This document shows, piece after piece, positions 37,619 to 44,414 of a stretch of 64,000 bases of DNA. The DNA comes from Hymenobacter cyanobacteriorum (GTDB lineage Bacteria > Bacteroidota > Bacteroidia > Cytophagales > Hymenobacteraceae). Both the position numbers and the translations under genes were made by a program. Location: positions 744,001-808,000 of the forward strand of contig NZ_JALBGC010000004.1 of NCBI RefSeq assembly GCF_022631375.1. The letters are read 5' to 3'. Each line of letters starts with the position of its first letter. The stretch's first letter is position 1. The notes under the pieces were generated by a model. The model was not told the origin of the DNA, ran no database searches, and saw nothing but the letters and a program-made list of their open reading frames with translations.

Positions 37619-37699
37619 TGTAAAGAATAAATGAATGCAGCGCGAAATTCTTTACAATGCGCGTAAAGAATTTCGCGCTGCATTCATTTATTCTTTACA
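37619..37699. promoter_or_regulatory. Perfect inverted repeat with four TGTAAAGAAT-type boxes before the restriction gene
   Basis: Arms 37619-37655 and 37663-37699 are perfect 37-base reverse complements with a 7-base loop. Each arm starts TGTAAAGAAT and ends ATTCTTTAC, which gives four related boxes. It ends 54 bases before the -7 element of the type IIG gene. The same box occurs three times before the XRE gene at 42142, so a shared operator is probable. Confidence 0.75.
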
Positions 37700-37753
37700 C
37701 ACCTGTTGGTCCCTTTTCGGCCTTGGCCGCGCCGCTGGACTCGGCTCTGCCGC

Positions 37754-37761
37754 TACCTTCG
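37754..37761 (+). promoter_or_regulatory. -7 element (TACCTTCG) of the type IIG gene
   Basis: TACCTTCG with four bases before the ATG at 37766. It is the same box and spacing as for the hydrolase gene at 22211 and supports the chosen start. Confidence 0.6.
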
Positions 37762-37765
37762 CCGC

Positions 37766-40700
37766 ATGCTACCCCTTTTCGCTCCCGCCCCGGCCGCCCT
37801 GCCCGCGCCGCTTGCTACCTACCAACCCGCCACCGCCCTGCCCGACTGGCCCGCCCGCGTGGAGAAGCTGCGCCAGTGGCAGCAGCGCATTGCCTCCGGC
37901 TACGTCACCAGCCAGAAGGAGGAAGCTTTGCAGGCCGAGTTTCTGACCCTCGTGTTTGGGGAGGCGCTGGGCTATGAACACCAGCGGCCCGACTACCGCC
38001 AGCTGCTGCTCGAAAAGAAAACCAACGTGGACGGCACCAAGCCCGACGGCTCCCTCGGCGACTTCGGGGCCGATGGCAAGGGTGCCCTCGGCGGGCCGGT
38101 GCGGGCGGTGGTGGAGCTAAAATCGGCCAAGCAGAACCTCGACGCCAAGCAGAAGCTGGGCCCCAAGGGCCGCGCCGAAAGCCCCGTGGAGCAAGCCTTC
38201 AGCTACCCCTCCAAGATGGGGCCGAGCTGCCGCTGGGTTATCGTGAGCAACTTCGTGGAACTGCGCCTGTATGCCGCCAACGACCAGACCCGCGCCGAAG
38301 TCTTCGACTTCCGCTCCCTGCCCGATAGCCCGCTGGCCCTCGTGCGCTTCTTTGCGCTGCTGGGCAGCGGGCAGCTGCTGCCCGCCCCGGCCCAGCCCGA
38401 TGCCCCCCTCGACCAGGCTCTGCGCCAGCGCCAGGACCAGGAGGCCCGCATCAGTAAGGAGTTTTACCGCGACTACCGCACCGCCCGCCGCGACTTACTC
38501 GACCACCTCATCGAGCAGAACCCCGACGTGCCGCCGCTGGCCCTGCTCGGGCATACCCAGAAGCTGCTCGACCGCATCATCTTCGTGTGCTTCTGCGAAG
38601 ACAAGAACATTATTCCGCGCCTCACCTTCCGGCGGCTGCTCGATGCCGTGCGGGCTAACGTCTTCGACCCCGCCGACGACAAGATTTACCGCACCGTGCG
38701 CGGCCTGTTCCAGAGCATCGACCTGGGCAACCCCGGCGCCAACATCAACCGCTTCAACGGCGGCCTTTTCGCCCCCGATGCCGCCCTCGATGCCCTCGTC
38801 ATCAAGGACCGCACCCTCGGGCCGGTCCTCAGCCTGGAGCGCTACGACTTCGCCTCCGAGCTGAACGTGAACATCCTCGGCCACATCTTCGAGCAGAGCC
38901 TCGCCGACCTAGAGGCCGAGCGCGCCCGCCTGCTGGGCGAGGCCCCGCCTAGCGCCAAGCAGGGCAAGCGCAAGCAGGACGGCATTTTCTACACCCCCGA
39001 CTACATCACCCGCTACATTGTGCAGCAGGCCGTGGGCGGCTGGCTGCGCGAGCGCCGCCAGGAGGCCGGCCTCGATAACTTACCTGAGCTCACGGATGCC
39101 GACCGCGCCACCATCGGCGTGAACCAGCAAACCAAGCGCCTGCTCGTGCCCAGCGCCCGAGTGCAGAAGCACCTCGCGGCCTGGGAGGCCTACGGCCAGC
39201 GCCTGCGCGCCATTCGCGTGCTCGACCCCGCCTGCGGCTCGGGCGCGTTTCTCAACGAGGCCTTTGGCTACCTGCTGCGCGAGGGGCAGGTGGTGAACGA
39301 TGCTCTGGCCGAGCTGCGCGCCGGCCAGCGCGAGCTGTTCGACCTCGACCGCCACATCCTCCAGCACAACCTCTACGGCGTCGACCTCAACCCCGAATCC
39401 GTCCAGATTACCCGCCTCAGCCTCTGGCTCCAGACTGCCAACCCCGGCCGGCCCCTCACGTCCCTCGACCACAGCATCCGCACCGGCAACTCCCTCATCG
39501 CCGACCCCGCCGTGGCCGGCGACCGCGCCTTCGACTGGCAAGCCGCCTTCCCCGAAGCATTTGAATCTGGTGGGTTTGACGTGGTGGTGGGGAACCCGCC
39601 GTATGTATTTGGGGGCAATGCCACGCTTTCAAAAGAGGAAAAGAAGTTTTTCCAAAAGAACTATCAATCAGGTTCGGGAAAAGTCAACTTGTTTACTCTG
39701 TTCAATGAGCTGTCTATTGGTCTGCTCAAAGAATTTGGTAAACTGTCTTTCATTATTCCAAATACATTTTTGCGTGTGACGTCATATGATAGTTCGCGCA
39801 GGTTTCTTCTGGATAATGCAAGGCTCGAATTTTTAACAGACCTTGGTGGTGGTGTTTTTGCAGATGCAACTACTAGCGCAATTGTTATTTCAGTAGAGAA
39901 AAACAGGGATAACAGCAGTCAGGAAACAATTATTCGATTCGATACCGAATCAGATATTGAGCAGGTGATTAAGCAGGACGAGTTTAAGAAAGCTGGTTAT
40001 GTTATCGGAATCAATACGAATATTGCCAATAGCATAATTCTGGATAAAATTGTTGATAGTTCAATCCTGCTTGGGGATTTGTGTGAGGAGTTGATTTTCG
40101 GTGTCGTAATCACGCACAATCAGGATGACATAATTTCGGATTCTCCGCAACCAGGCTACAAAAGATTTCTGGAAGGAAAGCACGTTGGTCGCTACATCGT
40201 GAGAGGTTTTAAATACCTGAACTACGACCCGAAACAACTTCATAGAGCAAGAACTCCTAAAATATTTGAGGCTAAGGAGAAGCTGTTGATTCAGCGAATC
40301 ACAGGTGGCAGTCGGCCCATTACTGTAGCTTACGATGACCAACAGTTCTATGATAAGGAGTCAATTAATAACCTTATTTTAAAGGCTGACATACCATTTT
40401 CAATAAAATACATTTTAGGGCTTCTTAATTCGAGGTTGGTTAATTGGTTTTACACGGTTCGGTTCACCAATGAATCGAAACTGACGGTTAATATTTCCAA
40501 GGAGTATTTGGCCCAAATTCCCATCCCCAACATCACCCCCGCCGAGCAACAGCCCTTCATTGCCCTGGCCGACGAGCTGCTGGCCGGGCACCGCGCCCTG
40601 CACGCCGCCGATGCCGACTTTGCCGCCCTACTCCGCGCCGAGCTGGGCCTGAGCGCCCCACTTAGCGGCAAGCTGGCCCTCACGCAGGAGTGGAAGCCCT

Positions 40701-40831
40701 GGAGCACGGCCCTCGAAAAAAGCATCGGCCGCGCCCTCGGTCTTAAGGAGAAAGGAGAGTGGCTGAAGCACCACGCGGCGCACCAGCAGGCGCAGGCCAC
40801 CGCCCGCCAGCACCTGGCCCAGCGCGACTAG
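37766..40831 (+). CDS. Type IIG restriction-modification enzyme (Eco57I-like)
   Basis: 1021 residues up to the first stop. The nuclease part has Pro93-Asp94 and Glu117-x-Lys119 (VVELKSAKQ), a PD-(D/E)xK pattern. SAM motif I is DPACGSGAF (487-495) and the catalytic motif is Asn610-Pro-Pro-Tyr613, for N6-adenine methylation. Residues after NPPY to about 910 are the target-recognition region. It is AT-rich, unlike both ends of the gene. After the TAG at 40829-40831 the frame continues for 26 codons to a TAA at 40912, coding DALVYQLYxLTxxEIELVEG, the usual end of this family. The enzyme is therefore either truncated or made in full by stop-codon read-through. Confidence 0.92.
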   Translation: MLPLFAPAPAALPAPLATYQPATALPDWPARVEKLRQWQQRIASGYVTSQKEEALQAEFLTLVFGEALGYEHQRPDYRQLLLEKKTNVDGTKPDGSLGDFGADGKGALGGPVRAVVELKSAKQNLDAKQKLGPKGRAESPVEQAFSYPSKMGPSCRWVIVSNFVELRLYAANDQTRAEVFDFRSLPDSPLALVRFFALLGSGQLLPAPAQPDAPLDQALRQRQDQEARISKEFYRDYRTARRDLLDHLIEQNPDVPPLALLGHTQKLLDRIIFVCFCEDKNIIPRLTFRRLLDAVRANVFDPADDKIYRTVRGLFQSIDLGNPGANINRFNGGLFAPDAALDALVIKDRTLGPVLSLERYDFASELNVNILGHIFEQSLADLEAERARLLGEAPPSAKQGKRKQDGIFYTPDYITRYIVQQAVGGWLRERRQEAGLDNLPELTDADRATIGVNQQTKRLLVPSARVQKHLAAWEAYGQRLRAIRVLDPACGSGAFLNEAFGYLLREGQVVNDALAELRAGQRELFDLDRHILQHNLYGVDLNPESVQITRLSLWLQTANPGRPLTSLDHSIRTGNSLIADPAVAGDRAFDWQAAFPEAFESGGFDVVVGNPPYVFGGNATLSKEEKKFFQKNYQSGSGKVNLFTLFNELSIGLLKEFGKLSFIIPNTFLRVTSYDSSRRFLLDNARLEFLTDLGGGVFADATTSAIVISVEKNRDNSSQETIIRFDTESDIEQVIKQDEFKKAGYVIGINTNIANSIILDKIVDSSILLGDLCEELIFGVVITHNQDDIISDSPQPGYKRFLEGKHVGRYIVRGFKYLNYDPKQLHRARTPKIFEAKEKLLIQRITGGSRPITVAYDDQQFYDKESINNLILKADIPFSIKYILGLLNSRLVNWFYTVRFTNESKLTVNISKEYLAQIPIPNITPAEQQPFIALADELLAGHRALHAADADFAALLRAELGLSAPLSGKLALTQEWKPWSTALEKSIGRALGLKEKGEWLKHHAAHQQAQATARQHLAQRD
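39604..40500 (+). other. AT-rich target-recognition segment of the type IIG gene
   Basis: From just after the NPPY codons to about 40500, codons turn to A/T-rich choices (many AAT, ATT, GAT, AAA, TTT), while both sides use GC-ending codons. Such a sharp mosaic at the specificity region suggests replacement by recombination from a lower-GC donor. Confidence 0.75.
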
Positions 40832-40958
40832 GACCTAGACGCACTAGTGTACCAGCTTTACCAGCTCACCCCGGCCGAAATCGAGCTGGTGGAGGGCACC
40901 GGGGCTTTGTAAGTCACCCCCATCTTGACCAAACCAAACTGGCTTGCTGCTGCTTTTG

Positions 40959-41576
40959 ATGAACCCGCTACCGCTCCTCGATTTCACTACCGACCCTTCC
41001 CTGATTCACGCATTGCGGGTAGTGCAGGAGGGTGGCTATGCCGCTGCCCACCCCGACCTCACGCCCGAAGAAAAAGCCATTATCTACTACTACACCCTCT
41101 CCCATGACTGCGCAAATGCTATAAAAGGCCCCATTGCCAAGGCTGGCGGCAATATTGCCGAGCCCGCGGGCCTGTGGTTGCAAGCGGCCCTGACTAGGCT
41201 ACCGGCCCACGTTGGCCCGGTGTATAGCGCCGAACAGTGGCCTGCGGAGGTGCTGCAGGAACTGCACCAGCGAGAGGCTCAGGGGGAACCATTCGGTACA
41301 TTAGCCAACCAGCATTGGCCAAATTTTATGTCTTCCAGTACTTCCCAAAGGATAGCCAGAAAAATTCTTTTCGACAATCTACATCGTAAAAATTGCCTGT
41401 TGACCATCTTATCCCGCACCGGGCGCTACATTGAGGGCCTTTCGCACTATGGAAGTAACGGGCGGTACGGTATTGAAAATGAACAAGAGGTGCTATTTTT
41501 ACCCCACACCTCGTTTCGGGTTGTCGGACTGCGTAAGCAAACTTCTTTTACCGAAATTCAGTTAGTAGAATCGTAA
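40959..41576 (+). CDS. ADP-ribosyltransferase-fold protein
   Basis: 205 residues from the ATG at 40959 (a TTG at 40944 is possible). The layout is that of bacterial ADP-ribosylating exotoxins: an N-terminal helix region LTPEEKAIIYYYTLSHDCANAI (residues 34-55), a first strand GPVYSAEQW (86-94), the Ser-Thr-Ser strand FMSSSTSQRIARKI (123-136), and the ARTT loop and strand YIEGLSHYG...ENEQEVLFLPHTSFRVV with Glu175-x-Glu177. ExE is typical of arginine-specific enzymes. The first-strand Arg, normally in VYR, is Ser90 here, so activity is uncertain. No signal peptide. It lies 46 bases after the (read-through) restriction gene and 13 before the next gene. Confidence 0.7.
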   Translation: MNPLPLLDFTTDPSLIHALRVVQEGGYAAAHPDLTPEEKAIIYYYTLSHDCANAIKGPIAKAGGNIAEPAGLWLQAALTRLPAHVGPVYSAEQWPAEVLQELHQREAQGEPFGTLANQHWPNFMSSSTSQRIARKILFDNLHRKNCLLTILSRTGRYIEGLSHYGSNGRYGIENEQEVLFLPHTSFRVVGLRKQTSFTEIQLVES

Positions 41577-41589
41577 ATATCCTTTTGCC

Positions 41590-41964
41590 ATGCTTGATTT
41601 TGCCCTTGCTCCCAGTACGGTTTCCTATTCTACGCGCAAGTGGGATGGGTTGGGTGCTGCGCCCAAATCGGAGAAATACCTGTTGGAAAGCATCCTGAGC
41701 AGTTCCTGTACCGCGCAGCCAGTATCCGGTCTTGCGCTCGCTGAAGAAGTTACCTTACTGAGCCATCTGCTCCACATGCACGCGGCCCATATGACGGACG
41801 CGCAGGTTTCGCAAATGATGAGCTACATCTCCCAGCGTGACAAGTGCCGTGAAGAGGCCGAATTAGCAGCAAACCCGGCCCGGCAGGCCGGTATTGAGCG
41901 GGCCAGTCAGCGCCTCGCTGAACGCACCGATTATGCTATAATACCCGATTTCGAATTAGTGTAA
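41590..41964 (+). CDS. Small protein, possible partner of the ADP-ribosyltransferase
   Basis: 124 residues, no recognised domain. The centre (LALAEEVTLLSHLLHMHAAHMTDAQVSQMMSYISQRDK) and the charged CREEAELAANPARQ part are helical, and the ends are less structured. It starts 13 bases after the ADP-ribosyltransferase stop and is closed by a strong terminator, so the two form an operon. An immunity or antitoxin role is a reasonable inference from position and size alone. Confidence 0.6.
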   Translation: MLDFALAPSTVSYSTRKWDGLGAAPKSEKYLLESILSSSCTAQPVSGLALAEEVTLLSHLLHMHAAHMTDAQVSQMMSYISQRDKCREEAELAANPARQAGIERASQRLAERTDYAIIPDFELV

Positions 41965-41983
41965 GCGCTGACGAATCCAACAA

Positions 41984-42019
41984 AAGAATCCCCGGCTGCC
42001 AACGCAGCCGGGGATTCTT
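41984..42019 (+). terminator. Terminator after the ADP-ribosyltransferase operon
   Basis: AAGAATCCCCGGCTGC and its exact reverse complement with a 4-base loop. It separates this operon from the XRE gene. Confidence 0.85.
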
Positions 42020-42050
42020 GCTATGTATCAGGTTGCGTCGCATTGCTGGG

Positions 42051-42131
42051 TGTAAAGAATTCAGGTAGGCTGATGATAATTGTTTACATACCTTGTAAAG
42101 AATTATTACTGCCTCGTCCGAATTCTTTACA
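42051..42131. promoter_or_regulatory. TGTAAAGAATT boxes before the XRE regulator gene
   Basis: TGTAAAGAATTC (42051-42062) and GAATTCTTTACA (42120-42131) are inverted copies. A third box TGTAAAGAATT begins at 42094, and TGTTTACA lies at 42081. The right-hand box and the following ACCTGTT also match the right end of the repeat at 37619-37699. It ends 10 bases before the ATG, where an autorepressor would sit. Confidence 0.7.
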
Positions 42132-42141
42132 CCTGTTTTGC

Positions 42142-42603
42142 ATGGCCCGTTTCGCTAACTATTCCGATTCCCGCCTGGCGCGGGTGTGCCGCTACTACGG
42201 CCTGACCCGCCGGGAACTGGCGGTCCTGCTGGGCATATCGCCCGGCCTGGTGAGCCAGCTCGAAAGCGGGGCCCGCGCCCTTACCTGCGATGTGAGTGCC
42301 CGGCTGGCCCCCTTCCTGGCCCCGCTCGAAGCTGCCGAAGTCACCCCCGCGTCGCCCGCACCTGACACCGCCCCGCCGCCCGGCCCCTTCGACGCCGGCC
42401 CCCTGCAGCGCCGCCGGGCCGCCTGCCTGCACGAGGCCCGCACCCTGCGCTGGCAGCTGCGCGACCTGCCCGAGCAAGCCGCCGTGGCCGCCCGCTGGGC
42501 CGCCGCCCTGCCCACGCTGCTGGCCGCTCTGCCGCCGCCCCCGCCCGCGGGTGAGGCCCCCGCCACCCGCGAGGCTGTGCGCCTGCGCTACGTGCACGCC
42601 TAG
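42142..42603 (+). CDS. XRE-family HTH regulator, frame continues beyond a TAG
   Basis: 153 residues to the first stop. The helix-turn-helix is at residues 20-45: GLTRRELAVLLGISPGLVSQLESGAR, a typical XRE/Cro pattern like the controller proteins of restriction systems. A Pro/Ala-rich linker and a helical part (LQRRRAACLHEARTLRWQLRDLPEQ) follow. The TAG at 42601 is followed in frame by 40 sense codons that are helical and high-GC (ATVPLALPPEVLAAWHLGHQ...) up to a TAG at 42724-42726. It is 4.3 kb from the restriction gene, and both have the same boxes upstream. Confidence 0.75.
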   Translation: MARFANYSDSRLARVCRYYGLTRRELAVLLGISPGLVSQLESGARALTCDVSARLAPFLAPLEAAEVTPASPAPDTAPPPGPFDAGPLQRRRAACLHEARTLRWQLRDLPEQAAVAARWAAALPTLLAALPPPPPAGEAPATREAVRLRYVHA

Positions 42604-42750
42604 CTGGCCACCGTGCCGCTGGCCCTGCCGCCCGAGGTGCTGGCTGCCTGGCACCTCGGGCACCAGCGGGCGCTGGCCCTGGAGGCCGAGGCCGCGGCGC
42701 TGGGTGCGCTGCTGGGAGAAGGGTAGGGAAGAAGGAGGAAATAAAAAGAA

Positions 42751-42840
42751 CGTCAGGCAGCGCGCAGCGAAGCATTTTTACCGCGATAGTAAACTCAATT
42801 ACTACTGCGGTAAAGATGCTTCGCTGCGCGCTGCCTGACG
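42751..42840. repeat. Intergenic inverted repeat, CGTCAGGCAGCGCGCAGCGAAG type
   Basis: Arms 42751-42784 and 42807-42840 match at 33 of 34 positions. The unusual GGCAGCGCG part is present in both arms. Confidence 0.9.
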
Positions 42841-42987
42841 GGCAGTTGTGCCCCGCCCACAACCGGCCCAAACCGGGGAAAAGCGCGGCTTTTGTCCTTT
42901 GTTGGGAGTGATTTTGTGCGATTTACGCGGCCGGCTACATTTGGGCTCAACCCATTTATTCCCACTCAAAAACCCCCTACAAGTTCT

Positions 42988-43362
42988 ATGGCAGCCGATG
43001 TAACGTTGCTCACCACCAAAGCCGAGTGCGACCAGGCCCTGGACAGCCTCACCAAAGAAAAGGCCACCTACGCCTACCGCGACTACACCCAGACCTACGC
43101 CGACGGGCGGGCCACCGAGCGGGCCACCACCGTGGCCGCCCAGCTGGCCAAAGCCACCGACGACGTGGCCCACTACACCACCGAGGCTGCCCGCACCGGC
43201 CTCACGCCGGTTGAGCTGCGCGCGGCCAAGCGGGCGCTCATCGCCGCCACCTCGCGGCGCGACAACCTGACCCTGAGCAGCGAAACCACCAGTGGCCCCA
43301 CCGCCTACCTCGCCGACGTGGACGCCGACCAGGTGGATGCCCAGATTGCGACGCTCGACTAG
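42988..43362 (+). CDS. Small helical protein, frame continues beyond a TAG
   Basis: 124 residues to the TAG at 43360. The protein is almost all helix: ECDQALDSLTKEKATYAYRD, TTVAAQLAKATDDVAHYT, LTPVELRAAKRALIAATSRRD, DADQVDAQIATLD. After the TAG the frame goes on for 14 codons (AIQAVTAHKGTLPS) to a second TAG at 43405-43407. That part continues the same helix with hydrophobic residues in register, and a terminator begins 20 bases later. No family recognised. The likely full length is 139 residues. Confidence 0.6.
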   Translation: MAADVTLLTTKAECDQALDSLTKEKATYAYRDYTQTYADGRATERATTVAAQLAKATDDVAHYTTEAARTGLTPVELRAAKRALIAATSRRDNLTLSSETTSGPTAYLADVDADQVDAQIATLD

Positions 43363-43426
43363 GCCATTCAGGCCGTGACGGCCCACAAGGGTACGTTGCC
43401 CAGCTAGGGCCTGACGGCCAGCCCGC

Positions 43427-43467
43427 GCAAAAAGCGGCCGCCCCTGCCAGGGGCGGCCGCTTTTTGC
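43427..43467. terminator. Bidirectional terminator
   Basis: GCAAAAAGCGGCCGCCCCTG and its exact reverse complement with a 1-base loop, ending CTTTTTGC. It serves the convergent genes at 42988 and 43486. Confidence 0.85.
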
Positions 43468-43485
43468 ATGGGCCCGAAGCGAAGA

Positions 43486-44172
43486 CTACCGCCCAAACCG
43501 ATAGCGCAGGCCCAGGGCGCTGCTGCTGGTGAGGCTGCCCGGCAGGTAGCCGGGCATGTTCAGGTTTTTGTTCAGGGTGAAATCATAGAACAGCGTGAAG
43601 CGCGGACTCAGGCGCAGGCGGGTGCCCAGGCCCGCCGTGAGCAGCAGGTTGGTGCGCGAGGCGTGGTAGCTAAACGGGCTGACGACGAACGCCCCGCCGA
43701 CGCTGTCGGCCTGGGTGCCGCGCAGGAAGGTGCGGCCGTGCTCGAGGGTGAAGCCGCCCAGCGCGTCGAACTGCACGCGGTGGGCCGCGTTGCGCGTGAG
43801 CGTGTAGCGGGCCAGCACCGACAGCGTGACGCGGCGCTGGGTATCGGTGGCATTGTAGTCGAAATACGTGCCCTGCGTGGGGTTGGCGGGGCTGTAGGCC
43901 CGCCCGGCGGTAGCGTAGCTGGCCGTGGTGCCGCTGTAGGCCACGCCCACCTGCACCGCCAGGCGTGGGCGCAGTTGGTAGCCGGCCACCAGCTGCAACG
44001 GCACCCGCACCTCGTTGCGGTTGGCCTGCGAAAGGTCGCCCAGCGGCTGGAAGTAGCTGCTGTAGGCGGCCAGCCCCACGTAGTAGCGGGCGGCGGCGGG
44101 GGCCGTTTGGGCGTGAGCGGGGAGGGCGGCGGCGAGGAGCAGGCCGCCGAGAGCGAGGGAAGGCAAACGCAT
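43486..44172 (-). CDS. Outer-membrane beta-barrel protein
   Basis: 228 residues from the ATG at 44172. A signal peptide (LALGGLLLAAALPAHAQ) is followed by alternating amphipathic strands: YYVGLAAYSSYFQPLGDL, LQLVAGYQLRPRLAVQVGVAYSG, VTLSVLARYTL, FTLFYDFTLNKNLN, and a last strand SSALGLRYRF. This is the form of small OmpW/OprF-like 8-strand barrels of Bacteroidota. It is divergent from the gene at 44415, with a LytTR-like site between. Confidence 0.72.
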   Translation of the reverse strand: MRLPSLALGGLLLAAALPAHAQTAPAAARYYVGLAAYSSYFQPLGDLSQANRNEVRVPLQLVAGYQLRPRLAVQVGVAYSGTTASYATAGRAYSPANPTQGTYFDYNATDTQRRVTLSVLARYTLTRNAAHRVQFDALGGFTLEHGRTFLRGTQADSVGGAFVVSPFSYHASRTNLLLTAGLGTRLRLSPRFTLFYDFTLNKNLNMPGYLPGSLTSSSALGLRYRFGR

Positions 44173-44290
44173 GGGCAAGGGCTGAAAAGTGGGGTGGAAC
44201 ACAACCAGGAGCCTCTTGGCCGGCGCAGGCGTTGCATTGCCCGCGCCGGCGGCCCCCAAAAAGCCACCGCCCGCCCGTCGCCCGCCGCCG

Positions 44291-44320
44291 CCGGTTCATC
44301 CGCCTCATCCGACGCTTCGG
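44291..44320. promoter_or_regulatory. LytTR-type direct repeat (site 2)
   Basis: CCGGTTCAT (44291-44299), 12-base spacer, ACGCTTCGG (44312-44320). The half-site pair, most of the spacer (CCTCATCCG) and the distance to the -7 element (33 bases) agree with site 1 at 34099. It lies directly upstream of the two LytS/LytTR gene pairs. Confidence 0.6.
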
Positions 44321-44353
44321 GAACAGGCATTTCCGGCCGGCCCGGCCCGCCGC

Positions 44354-44361
44354 CACCTTTG
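44354..44361 (+). promoter_or_regulatory. -7 element (CACCTTTG) of the gene at 44415
   Basis: CACCTTTG, identical to that of the TonB receptor promoter, 53 bases before the ATG. No good TTG is seen at -33, which fits a promoter that needs an activator. Confidence 0.55.
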
Positions 44362-44414
44362 AATCATCAACCACGGCACTTCAATCCTCCACCATCAACC
44401 CCCAGCTTACTCCC

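Noticed and set aside
42051..42131. Attachment sites of an integrated element flanking the 37.6-42.1 kb region
   Set aside because: The similarity to 37619-37699 is limited to short boxes and no integrase or tRNA is present; operator sites explain it better.
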